Source: Prorocentrum cordatum
Taxonomy: Eukaryota; Sar; Dinophyceae; Prorocentrales; Prorocentraceae
Length of the DNA: 64,000 bases
Direction of reading: 5' to 3'
NCBI GenBank assembly: GCA_963575745.1
Contig: CAUYUJ010019270.1
Coordinates: 728,554-792,553, forward strand
How positions within the stretch are numbered: position 1 is the first letter of the stretch; every line of letters begins with the position of its first letter. Of the stretch, positions 49,340 to 62,200 are shown piece after piece. The translations under genes and the position numbers were made by a program. The notes beneath the pieces are model-generated. The model saw only the letters and a list, made by a program, of their open reading frames with translations. It had not been told where the DNA came from and made no database searches.

Positions 49340-51270
49340 CTAGAAAGGATCGTCGGGATCCCACAAGACCTTCTCCAAGAAGGTAATGTAAAACGTGCTG
49401 CCTCCGTGGAGGCTCTTGGCAACGGTCCCCATGAGCTGATTATATTGCTCGTCAGCATAGGTCCAGTAATACACAGGGTTGCCCTGAACCGCGGCGCGGC
49501 GCACCATGTCCCAAGCAGAATGGAACTTAAACACGTGGTGGCCGCCGTACTGGCGCCAATACACAAGGAAGCGACGAATACTCTGTTGAAGCGAAGCGAG
49601 CCCCTCTCGAGACATGTTGCGGGGTTCGCGCTTCATGATGGCATGGGCCTCGTTCAGATTTTTGCAAGCTCTCCTGAGAGCGTCGCCCTGCCGCCCTAAA
49701 AAATTAGGATACTCCTCACAAAGGCTCTCCATGAGCGGGAGGAGCAGTCGCGTTTGGGCCGCTTTCGCCTTCAGGCGCGGGTGCTGCGCTGTAGGCGAAA
49801 GCTGTTGCCACTTCAGCTTCTTAATCACAGAGATGTTTTTCCTATTATTCATTCTGCGCATGGTGTAGAAAGATTTCATGCGCCTGCGCAGGGCGAACAA
49901 ATTCTGCATCCTGCGGTCGTCAATGGTTGACGTTAGGCCCTCAAACATCGCCTTGGCAGCGTCCCTCCTCCTTCTCCTCCTGATCCTCGATGTGGTGAAT
50001 AGGAGGATCAGGAAAGGAAAGGGGAAGGGGGGGAGGGGGAGGACGAAGAGGAAGATGGGCGGTGCCTTTGCAACGTTTGCGGGCCCAGTGCTCGAGTGGA
50101 TCTTGCGAAATTGTTTTCGCAGAGGCTCAACATAACTGCACCTGCAACAAACTGAGACACCCCTAGATCCAGAATGTGCATCGCGTCCAAATGAACGCAA
50201 TCTATACTGAACCCAGGGACTTTGAAAAGAGGTGTTATGATATTGATCTGCGAGACACGGGAGGTGTCGGAAAAATCAAGGTAAGCTGGCAATTCAATAT
50301 TGTCAACGTCATGTATGTCACGCACGTGTTCGTTCTCAAGGAGGCGGTGCCCCGACTTCAGCTGGAGCTGAGGAAAGTCCTCCGTCAAACAGCGGCCTCC
50401 GCGAATCTCATCAAACGTCATCTTCCGCAACAGGCGTCTCAAAAGTGGCCTCTGCTGCGGGGCTATCATCCGTCGCGTCATGGAGCGATTGACCTCGCTC
50501 TGATATGTTGCCGCAGTGCGCTGTGGCCAACGACAATTCGTCACAGAACGATCGAAGTTGAAGAGCTCGTCTCGGCCCGCCATGCAACAAAAACACGGGT
50601 GAGTAAAATTCTTCCAAGTTTTGAAGCCCAAACTTGTGACCATCTCAAGGAGGTCCGCACGGTATTCGCACAAAGCGCCACGCACGCCGTCGGCGAGGGG
50701 AAAGCCTCGCCGTGCCGACCGGAGCTCGTCCGCGAATGGCTGGTTTCGATGGTCAACTGACGGCCATTCGCCCTGGGCGAGACACGAGAACGACCAATGC
50801 AGAATCCGATGTATCTCTCCTATTGTACACCATCCTTTACAACCGCAGGCGCAAAGATCTGCGTTTTTGATTGTGCAAATCAACCGACGCTTCGGCGCCA
50901 AATGACAAGACCAGTAGTAGCACAAGAAAGAGTCAGTCTTAGAGTACGGAACCCCGTCTGAATACAAGGCCAAAGGGCAAGATAGCAAACCATGTTCTCG
51001 GGTTACCACGTGAGATCTGTATGTCGAAGGTAGATCTGCAGGGTTTGTTTTGCTGACGTCGTAAGTACTAGGATCCTTCTCGTACAACATCGCGAAACTC
51101 TCATGTGGGAGCATCAATGGGAAATAAATTTGTTTTCGGCACTGCATGTCGCTATCCCAGACAGGCAACTTCGCAATGAACATTCGTTCTCGCACATCCA
51201 ACATGCCACACGCACGTCGCAGGTGCTCGGCATAGTGTGTCCCTCCAGGAGGTTTTGCCAGATCCTCCAC
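49340..51270 (-). CDS. Putative transposase-like protein, split by a pyrimidine insertion
   Basis: Two minus-strand frames make one protein. The first (51270-50008) has LSCPLALYSDGVPYSKTDSF, the cysteine-rich CACGCKGWCTIGEI, THPCFCCMAGRDELF and, near its useful end, DCVHLDAMHILDLGVSQFV. The second (useful part about 49970-49340) has helical basic segments and GNPVYYWTYADEQYNQLMG, ending FLEKVLWDPDDPF. The motifs resemble Tnp2/CACTA-type transposases ('D.MH.L.LG', '...YSDGV.....'). I cannot see a full catalytic triad with certainty. Between the frames, 49975-50075, the sense strand is C/T-rich and could be an intron or a microsatellite insertion. Confidence 0.5.
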
Positions 51271-51278
51271 GCCAATTG

Positions 51279-51530
51279 CGCCTTGAGGGGAAGCCGAAAT
51301 AGATTTGCCGAAACCTCGTCGCCCACCAGGGAAAAAGGGAGAGAGAGCGAGAGAGAGAGAGGGATAGGGGAAGGACGGAGAGAGAGAGAGAGGGGAAGGG
51401 AGGGGGAGAGGAAAAAGAGAGGAGAGAGGAGGGTGAAGGAGGGTTCGGGAAAGGAAAAGCGAGTGAGGTGGTGGAGGAAAGGAGTTCTGGGCACGTGGGC
51501 ATCCGCAAATCTATTTGGGAACTCCCCTTG
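51279..51530. repeat. Purine tract flanked by imperfect inverted repeats
   Basis: AAATAGATTTGC (51297-51308) and its complement GCAAATCTATTT (51505-51516) are the core of about 28-base imperfect inverted arms (AGGGGAAGCC... and ...GGGAACTCCCCT). They enclose about 190 bases of GAGAGA/GGGAGG purine tract. It lies just upstream of the transposase-like gene start. Confidence 0.6.
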
Positions 51531-52530
51531 CGCACCAGCAACTGTAGCGTGATGGCTTATAATGCAGACGTCCGTGGCCGTCATATGACCGTGCTTATGC
51601 TGCCTCAGCAGAAATAAGCGCAATCCAGAGCCATCGAGCGGACCATCGGGGACAGAAGCTTGGCGAGGGCCATCGCGAGCAGCGCGTGCCCCGCCTCCAG
51701 CAGCGCCAGGGACGGCTCCAGAAGCCACGAGCGCACGCGCCGCGGCTGCCCTCGACATCACCAGGAAGCACAAGAACAGTTCGAATCCGATCGAATCAGA
51801 AACCGCTCGAGTCAAAATGCGCACGGATCCGAATCATCGATCGATGGACTCAGAACTTCCAAATGCGAATAAGACTCTGCCGTGGATGCCCCTCGTAGCT
51901 ACCTCAGTTGCCACTGAACCCTTGATGGGGTTCGGGCATCGCGACCCTCGAACTTAATCACACCATCCCCTGGGTTTGCTTGCCTAGCTGCCTGCAGCAG
52001 GGTGCACTTACACATATACATACATTCCAAGACATCGGGCGTCTCGAAAAAATCGAGACGGGGGTTTGTCATAGTTTTAACCTCTCGGGGCCCTCGCTGG
52101 GCCTCGGGACCGTCAAAAAACGGCTCGGGGAAGTGGTCGGGAGGTCGGGGGCCCGCGTCTCGAAAAAATCGAGACGTCGGATGGCTGGGTTTACACACTT
52201 AGCATGCAAACTTGCCTCACAGCTTCCCCATGGCTACCACGAGCAGGTCCACAGACATGGAACGCATGAGCTCCACGTAACAAATTGTAGCAGCTCGACA
52301 ATTGTCTGCCGTATATGTTTATTGTGTGTCTAGTGTTGTGTTGTTTGTTGCGCTCTTGTTCGTATCCATACATCATATCATTCTAGATCCTTCAATCCAC
52401 CACCCCATCATGCTCGAGCACTCGATCTCCCCGCGGGTTCTTTCTGTCGGAACGGAACGGACGTCACAGCGCCCAGCATGCGCGGCAGGCCGCGCGCCAA
52501 GAGATAACACGTAAAGTGAACAATAATCGA
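51531..52530. other. No gene recognised
   Basis: Complex sequence containing the two 21-base hairpin repeats. Frames are short and without motifs. Confidence 0.5.
52040..52176. repeat. Two identical hairpins CGTCTCGA-AAAAA-TCGAGACG
   Basis: Perfect 8-bp stems with an A5 loop at 52040-52060 and 52156-52176, 116 bases apart in the same orientation. A third, diverged and inverted, is at 47711. Confidence 0.8.
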
Positions 52531-52534
52531 TTTG

Positions 52535-52620
52535 CATTCGTTCTCGGTGTTCCTCATCCTCCTCATCCTCCTCATCGTCCTCATCCTCCTCATGCTCCTC
52601 ATCCTCCTCATCCTCCATGT
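52535..52620. repeat. CCTCAT microsatellite
   Basis: Tandem CCTCAT. It lies beyond the last exon of the right-hand gene, in the same class as the repeats filling its introns. Confidence 0.8.
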
Positions 52621-52873
52621 CTTGGCCCGTGTCTCCATCCTTCCCCTTTCCCCCTATTCCTCTACCTCCTCTCCCCTTTGTCACCCTCCCACGTGCACAT
52701 CCCCCTTTCGGCGCCGTCGAGCACGCCTGTCTCACAGAGCGCGCGTTGCAGCGAAGCCCCCTTCACCGCGCAGCGCCCGCGCGCAAAATGCGCCACCGAC
52801 CATTCAACTCAGAAAAAGTTGTCGGTCTCTCCTCCCCTCGCCCGAGCTCGTCGATACCGATGTCGACGTCGTC

Positions 52874-54829
52874 CTACTGCCCCACGGGCGTGCTCGCAGC
52901 GCTGCCCATGGCGGAGTTAGCCTCGGAGACCGACTTCTGTACCGGAAGGACGAGCTCGTAGAATTTCTTGGCCTCCATCCTCATCCGCGTCCTCCTCCTC
53001 GTCCTCATCATTATCCTCATCCTCTTCCTCATCATCATCATCCTCCTCTTCCTCCTCATCCTCCTCATGCTCCTTCATCCTCCTCCTCACTTATCATCCT
53101 CCTCATCCTCCTCATCTTGATCCACCTCATCCTCCTCATCCTCCTCATCCTCCTCCTCATCCGCCTCATCCTCCTCCTCCTCCTCCTCCTCCTCATCCCC
53201 CTCATCCTCCTCATGTGCATTCGTTGTTAAATCCTCCTCATCCTCCTCCTCGTCTTCCTCATCCTCCTCATCCTCATCCGTCTCATCATCGTCAGCCTCA
53301 TCCTCCTCCTTCTCATCCTCCTCATCCTCGAGTCCTCCTTCTCATCATCCGAAGCCTCCTCCTCCTCATCCTCATCCTCATCATCTTCATCCTCCTCCTC
53401 CTCCTCCTCCCAGCCTCGGTGATCGCGGACACGCAGTCTGGGTAGCTCATGTCCGCCTCGTCGCTCCTTAGGCGATGGGTCGAGCTGAGGGTTTGGTCAC
53501 CCCGTCCCTCTTCGAGCCCTCGAGTGGAGGGGTGATGGCAGACTTCCATCACCCACTCCACTCCAGGCCGCTGGAGGGGGGACGATCATCCTCAGCTCGA
53601 TCCATCGTTATCCCTGGGGATCCTGCCCTGCACGTGCAGCACCAGCGCAGTCTGAACGTCGTTCATGGACTCCGTGTGCTTCCTGATCTCCTCGCTCCAT
53701 GGCGTCAACCACGGCATCGTTCCCACCTGGGCTGGCCAATCGATCGATCCCGTCTCCGATCTCCCTGCCAAGTTCCCACTCGACGAACTCAGGTTCGCTG
53801 AGCAGGAGCTCGGCAGAGAGATCGAGGACCCATCCTTAAGTCGCCCCTCCCACGTCCCAGCCCCCGAGGAGTGCGTAGAGGTGCGCCGCCGACCCGAGGC
53901 TCGCCGCCGCCGTGGTCCCCACGGCATTCACGCCGCTCGGCGCCGACGTCGATTGCTGTGCCCGAGGAGCGTCTTCCTCGACTTCATCCTCCTCCTCTCC
54001 TCCTCCTCCTCCTCCTCCTCATCCTCCCCCTTCCTACTCCTCCTCCTCCTCCTCCTCCTCGATCCTCGGGGGAGTGGGGTCCACGCCCCTCGATCCTCGC
54101 TGTCGCTGTAGCTGTAGCTCGAGTACTCGTCCGAGGAGTCCTTCGCCTCGAGGGAATCCGTCCTTCCTTCTATCCATCCCCTTCCTCCCCAGAGGATCCT
54201 CCAAGACGAGTTCCAAGGGGAGGAGGGGATGGATGTGGAAGGATGGATTCCCATGCGAGCCTGCTGGCCCTGCATGAGACTGCAACGGACGGGCTCCACC
54301 GCCGCCCTCTCAGTGCCCAGGCGCGTCGTGATGCCCTGCTCGTGGGTGTCCAGGACCGTCTCGACCCTCTCCACGCGCTTGAACACCTCCTCCCCGTGCT
54401 GCAAGTCCACCTGGCGGGCGAGGGGAGCATCATCATCCTCCTCCTCATCCTCCTCCTCATCCTCTTCGTCCTCATCCTCCGCCTCCTCATCCTCATCCTC
54501 CTCATCGTCCTCATCCTCCTCATCCTCCTCATCCTCCTCATCCTCCTCCTCCTCATTCTCCTCACCCTCATCCTCCTCCTCATCCTCCTCCTCCTCCTCC
54601 TCCTCCTCATCCTCATCCTCCTCATCCCCATCCTCCTCATCCTCCTCATCATGTCCCTCCTCCTCCTCATCTTCCTCATCCTCCTCATCCTCCTCATGGA
54701 ATCCCGCCTTCACGAAGCCCCGCATCGACCTGCACGATGCAATCGTTGCCTCAGCACGCGCCTTGGCCCTGGGAGCGTTGTGTTCATCCTCTTCATCAAC
54801 ATCCTCACCTTCATCCTCCTCGTCGTCCG

Positions 54830-54862
<33 letters not shown>

Positions 54863-56121
54863 CATCCTCATCCTCATCCTCATCCTCATCCTCATCCTCA
54901 TCCTCGTCCTCGTCCTCGTCCTCGTCCTCATCCTCCTCATCATCATCCTCGTCCCCCTCATCCTCCTCATCATCCTCGTCCTCCTCCTCCTCATCATCAT
55001 CCTCGTCCTCATCCTCCTCATCATCATCCTCGTCAACATCATCATCCTCCTGGTCTCGTCTCGTCTCCTCCTCGTCCTCCTCATCCTCATCCTCCTCATC
55101 ATCATCGTCGTCGTCGTTATCCTCCTCATCATCCTCCTTCTCATCATCCTCTGCCTCCTCCTCATCCTCCTTATCATCCTCATCCTCCTCATCCCTCTCA
55201 TCCTCCTCATCCTCCTCATGCTGGCCTTTGTGACACCAAGCTGTCATCGTCGTCCCAGTTGTACCCGAACAGCGTGTAGAGGCCGTCGCGCGTGTGCCAG
55301 ATCGACTGGTTGCCCCTGGTCGTGGTGTGCTTCAGGCTCTCGACCTTCTCCTGCTCCACGAACTCGAAGCTCCCTTGGGGGAGGGGGGTCACTTCTCCTG
55401 TTTCTCATCCTCTTCGCCCTCCTCGTCGTCCTCGTCATCCTCATCCCCCTTCTCCTCGTCGTCATCCTAGCTCTTTCCTCCTCCTCCTCCTCCTCCTCCT
55501 CCTCCTCCTCCTCCTCCTCCCCTTTTTCCTCCTCTTCCTCCTCCTAGAGGGGGATGCCTGTCTCCTGCCAGCGCCGCAGCCAGTGATGCTTCTTGTGCGT
55601 GCTCAGCTTATCGTACTCTGCCTTCAGCTCCTTGCTCGTCTTCCCGGCGTGGTAGCTGGGGGGGGGGAGCAAGCAAGGCCCGAAATATCAAGGGGGGCGC
55701 TGGATCCCGAACGATTTGTGTGTCCCTGGGGACAAACTGTTTCTTTGGCCCTGGGAAGAACACCACGGGGCCCGATATGGAAACTTCAGGACGTTCGGGA
55801 TCTGCCCCCCCCCAAAAAAAAAAAAGCGGTACCACATATATGGCCCGCGCTCCGCAAGCGCTGCAGAGCGTTCTCGTGGTCCGCCAGGGCCTGCCTCTTC
55901 CGTTTCTGGGCCTCCGTCTGCTTCCCTTTCTCCTTGGGTCGGTCCTGGGGGGGGGGCATGTCGGGGTGGCCACGATTTCAAATACGGGTGGGGCCACGTG
56001 ACTCCACCCCACACTACTCAGGATTTTGCACGAGGTGGGACGTCGGTCCTTCCCAGCCGCTTGTCCCCCTGCAGCGCGCTTCGACCCCTTCGGCGGCATT
56101 GCGCCGCGCTCACCTGGGGCG

Positions 56122-56159
<38 letters not shown>

Positions 56160-56181
56160 CCCTGTATATTTTCGAAATTAT

Positions 56182-56230
<49 letters not shown>

Positions 56231-59200
56231 TAGGGTAGGTACACAGCCCCGGTGTGTGGGGGGGGGATAGGTAATGGGGGTTACGGGTAGGGGTGGAGGT
56301 AGCTATTAGAGGGGAGGCGGGGTGGATTGCGAAATTTCCAAACCCTCGAGGTTTCCGACGTCGTCGGAAACCTCCGACGACTTTCCGAGGTTTCCGACGA
56401 CGTCGGATCTCAGGGTAAGGGTGGGGGGGCGGCTTGGGTGGGGGGGGGGAGGGCGGGTGGGGTGGGTGGGGGTGGTGGTGGGGTGGGGTGGGTGGGGGTG
56501 GTGGTGGTGGGGGGGGGGGGGGGGGGGGGTAGATTGGGAAAAGTCAGGACCACATGAGAACACATGAAAAAACTTCAAAAAAACATGAAAACACATGACG
56601 ACATGAAAACACATGAAAACACATGAAGAAAACATGAAAACACATGAAAACATGAGAACACATGACAAAACATTAAAAAAACATGAAAACACATGAAGAC
56701 ATGAAAACACATGAAAACACATGAAAAAACATGAAAACACATGAAAACATGATAACACATGAAAACACATGAAACAAACATGAAAACACATGAAGACATG
56801 AAAACACATGAAAACACATGACGAAAACATGAAAACACATGAAAACACATGAATGCGACTACATGAAACCACATGAAAACACATGACAAAAAACATGAAA
56901 ATACATGAAACATGATAACACATGATAACACATGAACACATGAAACCACATGAAAACACATGAAGAAAACATGAAATCACATGAAAACATGAAAACACAT
57001 GAAAACACATGAAGAAAACATGAAAACACATGAAGACATGAAACCACATGAAAACACATGAAGAAAACATGAAAACACATGAAACCATGAAAACACATGA
57101 AAACACATGACGAAAACATGAAAACACATGACACACGTGATATCACATGAAAACACATGAAACCACATGACGCAACCACATGAAACCACATGAAACAACA
57201 TGAAGAAAACATGAAAACACATGAAAACATGAAACCACATGAAAACACATGAAAAAAACATGAAAACACATGAAATCATCATAACACTCAAGAAACCGCC
57301 GACCCCTCCCCCAACCCCAACCGAATGGCCAGCCGCCGCCGCCCGACCCCGTCCACCACCGCCACATCGTCCACCACCACCACAAGCGACCACCGCCCAC
57401 CACCACCACCTCGTCCACCAACCGACCCCGTCCACCAACCGACCCCGTCCACGACCACCAGGGCCCCACTTCTCCACTGGGTAGTCCGCGCGCTTGTCGA
57501 CGTAGTGCGTGTAGATGTCGATCAGGGTTCCTTCCGCACCGACCCCCATCCCCCGACCGAACCGCGCCTCGCGCGACGGCCACGCAGGGCCCCACTTCTC
57601 CACTGCATATAGTCCGCGCGCTTGTCGACGTAGTGCGCGCGCGCGCGTGCCCGACCCCAACCCACCCACCGCCCTCCCGACCATGCCCAGCCGCATGTGC
57701 CCACTTCTCCGCTGCGGAGTCCGTCTGCTTGTCGGCGTAGTGCGCGTCGATGTAGATCTCCATGCCTGGGCGCGGTGGGAGGGGGGAGATGGAAAATGAG
57801 ATGTGTGGGTGTGGTGGGTGGGTGGGATTGGTGGCAGTGGGTGGTGTGGGGGGGGGGGCTGGGTGGTTGGTGGGTTGGGTGGTGGGTGGAGTTGGGTGGT
57901 GGTTGGAGGGTGGTGGGTGGGTGGTGCGTGGGGTGGGGTTTACGGTGGCTGGGTGGGTGCGTGGGTGGGTGGGCGGTGTGGTGGGTGGGTGGTGGGTGGG
58001 TGGTGGGTGGGTGGTGGGAGGCGGGGTGTGTACGAAAGGTGCGAGGGCGGGAGTCGTTCGGGCAGCGGAGGTGAGGGACAGGAGGAGGAGGAGGAGGAGG
58101 AGGAGGAGGGGATCTCGCGGAGGAGGAGGAGGAGGGGGAAGGTACAGACATACGTGTACACACATGCATGTGCATGCACGCATGCATGTTTATACAATCT
58201 ATATATATATCATAATAATTTATATATATATACATTTATATATTTATTTTTTTTTTTCGGGGATGATTTCTTATTCAGGCGGGCTTGGGGGTTTCACCAC
58301 GCTGCTCAACCGCACTGCGCGGTGCCACGTCGCTGGCGTGGCCGCGCGACCACTATGTAGCGCTCGGGCAACGGTGGGGCGCGGGGAGGAGGGCAGGTGT
58401 GGGGCCCCCCATGCTTCCTCAACTCCTTTCCTCCTTCCCTTCTCCTCCCTCCTTCCTTTCCTCTCCTCCTCCTCCCTCCTCCTCCTCTCTCCTAACCTGC
58501 CTTCTTCCTCCGTTCCACCCCTCGAGGAGCCCCGCCTCCTCGAGGCCTCCATCCCGATCGATGCCTCGAAGCCGATCGATGGCGTCCTCCTCGAGGCCTC
58601 CATCCCGATCGATGCCTCGAAGCCGATCGATCGATGGCCTCATCGAGAGACTGCCTGCCTCCAGACTGCCTCGAGGCCAGCTCGACGGCCTAGCGCCTAG
58701 GGCCTGACAGGACCAGGACCCAGACTGCCACCAGGAGCCCCACAGAGGCTACCGAGAAACCCCGCCCCCCGAGAGAGCCAGGTCGTATGACCTATACCTG
58801 CAGCGGTTCACCATTGATGATGAGAGACAGGGGTTGCGGCAATATCGTGAAGCGTCAGCACAAGCGGTCCGCGGCCTCAACCGAAGTCGAGACCACGAAC
58901 TTCATAGAGTGCAACTCCAAGCCACGCCGAACACCCGACACTCGAGGCTTATTATTTCTGCACGCGCGCTCGCCCCTCGAGCGGGTTCGCGCTCGCCACT
59001 CGAGCGGGTTCGCTCTCCAAAAGATGAGGGCGGGGGGGCACTAGCGCTGGGGTGCCTCCAGAGGGCCTCCTCCTCCTGCCCATCCTCGGAGTGCTCCTCC
59101 TCCAATCTCCCAGGTGCCAATGCCCCCCCCTGGGAGGGCCTCCCCCCTCGGACGGCGCCGCCGGACGCCCAGCTAGCTGGGCTACGGCCAGCCGAGCGCG

Positions 59201-62200
59201 ACGTCGTAGTCGATCTCGCTGTTCTACCTTGGAGGATCGAGAAGAGCGAGGCGGAGGAGAAAGGAGGAGGAGGAGGAAAGAGGAGGAGGAAAGGGAGGAG
59301 GAGGAGGAACGAGGAGGAGGAGGAGGACGAGACAGGAGGAAGAGGAGGACTCCAGAAGGAGGAGGAGGAGTAGGAGGAGGAGGAGGAGGAAAGAGGAGGA
59401 GAGCAGGAGGATGAGGACGTCGATGAGGATGACGAGGAGTACGAGGATGAGGGTGATGAGGAGGAAGAGGAGGATGAGGATGACGAGGAGGATCGATGAC
59501 GACGAGCCCACTCGTCGGTGTCGAGCTGCTCGCTGTGGTTGTTGACCCACTCGTCCCTGTAGTCGGCCACGATCTTCTTGTCAATGGTCTTGTGCTCCTT
59601 GATCTTCTTCTTGACCGCCTTGCGATATCGTCGGCTCCTCATCCTCATCATCATCATCCTCGTCTCCTCATCCTCCTCCTCCTCCTCATCCACCTCCTCC
59701 TCCTCATCCTCCTCATCCTCGTCCTCATCATCTTCTTCCTCCTCATCATCATCCTCATCCTCATCCTGCTAATCCTCCTCATCATCATCCCACTCCTCAT
59801 CCTCATCCTCATTAGCCTCCTCGCCTCCTCCTTCCTATTCGTTCTCCTCCTCATCCTTCCGCTCATCCTCGATGCTCCTAATCATTCGTATCGTGATCAT
59901 CCTATCCTCAGCGATCTTATCCTCCCCGATCGTCCCCCTATCTCCCTCTCATCGTCGTCCTCCTCCTCCTCCTCCTCCTTCTCTCCCTCCCCCTCCCCCC
60001 CGAGCGCGCCAGCATGCAGCACCAGCTCAGGTTTTTCTTCTCCTCGGCGTCGCCCTTCCAGATCTTGTCCTTGCAGCTGATGAGCTGCAGCGCGCTGCCC
60101 TTGGCCCCCCTCTTCTTGTAGTAGAGGCAGCTGATGAACTCCGTGGCCCTCCTGAGGATGTTGAGTGATGGGGGTGGGGATCCAGGAGAAGGAGAAGGAG
60201 GTTTGAGAAAGGTCGAGGATGGAGGATGAAGGTCCTCCTGTAGCTGACCGTGTAGAAGTCGTCCGCGTAGTTGCCGATCTCCGCGTAGATCGTGATGGGG
60301 CCTGCGCTCCTCTGCCCTATACCTCGTCCTCAGCCTCGTACCTCCTCCCACCTCGTCCTACTCCGATCCTCTACCTTTCCCGTCCTACTCCTCCTACCTC
60401 CTACCACGTCCTACTCAAACTTCATGCCTCGTCCGACTCCTCCGACCTCGTCCTACCTCCTACATCCTCGTCTTCTTCTATATCCTACATCCGACCTTCT
60501 ACCTCCTCATATCTTCTACCTCCTCCTACCTCCTACCCTCCAGATATGGTCGCCTTCGTCATTCTCTTCGTCCGCGACCGCGTCCTCGATCTCGCCACCG
60601 TCCACGGGCTCGACCGCGTCCTCGATCTCGCCCCCGTCCACGGGCTCGGCCGCGTCGACGTCGCCGCCCTCGGCGCCCTCCAGGACCTCCTCGATCTCCT
60701 CGTCGGCGCCCTCCAGGACCTCCTCGATCTCCTCGTCGGCGCCCTCCAGGACCTCGTCGCCGCCGTCGGTCGCGCCGTCGACGCCGACCTCGACCTCGAC
60801 CTCGTCGGCGCCCTCCAGGACCTCGTCGGCGCCCTCCAGGACCTCGTCGCCGCCGTCGGCCGCGCCGTCGACGCCGACCACGGCCTCCGCGCGTGCCTCG
60901 GAGGAGGCGAGGAGGTCGAGGAGGAGAAGGAGAAGGATCAGAAGGGCCTCAGGGAACCACCGACGCGGGTAGCCCAGCAGGGCCTGCGCCGCTACAATGG
61001 CCTCCATATGTCGTCCGAGGAAATATCCAGCTCAGCCTAGGATATCCCAGGAGGAGGACGAGGAGCATAGGAGGAGGAGGAGGAGCTCGAGGGAAGAGGA
61101 GAGGGAGGAGGAGGAAGAGGGAGGAAGAACAGGAGGAGGAGGAGGAGGAGGAGGAGGAGGAGGAGGAGGAGGAGGAGGAGGAGAGGAGTTTGACCAGCCG
61201 CGGTACCGCTGCCACGGCGCGCGCTGCAGGGCGCCTGAGCACGGCTGCAGGGCGCTTCAGCACGCGACTCGCGCGCTGGCGCGGCGAGTCGCGCACGAGC
61301 GGGAGCGAGTCGCGCGCGGGCGCGGCGGCGAGCTCCTCGATCTCCGCCTTCACCAGCGGTTCCTCCGCCGTCCCTTGCACCTGCCTCGGCGTCTTGCCGC
61401 CCCTAAGCTTCTTCTTCTTCTTCTTGTCCGTCGGCGGCGCGAAATCTTTCCTGGGATCTCCTCCTCATTCTGCTCCTCCTCCTCCTCCTCCGACCCACCG
61501 ACCGACCTATCGATCGACACCCCTCGACCCTCCTCATCGCCATCCTCCTCATCATCGTCGTCGTCATCATCCCTCCGCTCCTCCTGCCACGCCTCATCCT
61601 CATCCTCATCATCAGCCTCCTCATCATGAGCCTCATCATCACCATCACGGCCATCATCATCATCATCCTCGTCGTCGTCATCATCAGCATCATCAGCAAC
61701 AGCATCATCACCACCATCATCATCATCATAATCCTCATCATCGTCATCGTCATCATCGTCGTCATCATCATCCCCCCACTCCTCCTGCCACGCCTCATCC
61801 TCCCCCTCCTCCTCATCATCATCATCATCGGCACCACAGCGTCTTCATCGTCGTCGTCACCATCATGACCACCATCCTCATCACCATCATCATCAGCATC
61901 ATCATCATCAGCACCGTCATCATCACCATCCCTTGTCTTCTCCTCCCCTCGTCGGTCCTTCTCTTAATCCCGAGGAGCGACTTGATGAACGGAATCGGCC
62001 TTGTCTTCTGGGGGGTGCGGAGGGACTCCTGGTCATGGATCCGAACGATGGCCTCGCTCACGTCCGCCTGGTCCACTTCGCCATCTTGCACCTTCACTCC
62101 GCCCCGCCCCTGCCTGCTCTTCCTGTCTACTCCAACCTCCTCCTACCTCTTTATCCACCTACATCTTCTTACATCTTCCTGAATACATCATCTCTTCCTA

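Noticed and set aside
53871-55547. 558-codon plus-strand frame and the 439-codon minus-strand Glu/Asp frame in the same place
   Set aside because: Most of both come from CCTCAT repeats. The only believable coding parts are short minus-strand islands that I placed in the multi-exon gene.
56306-57269. Long Cys/His/Phe frames resembling zinc-rich proteins
   Set aside because: They are translations of the ACATGAAAAC satellite; motif spacing follows the repeat period, not a zinc-finger family.
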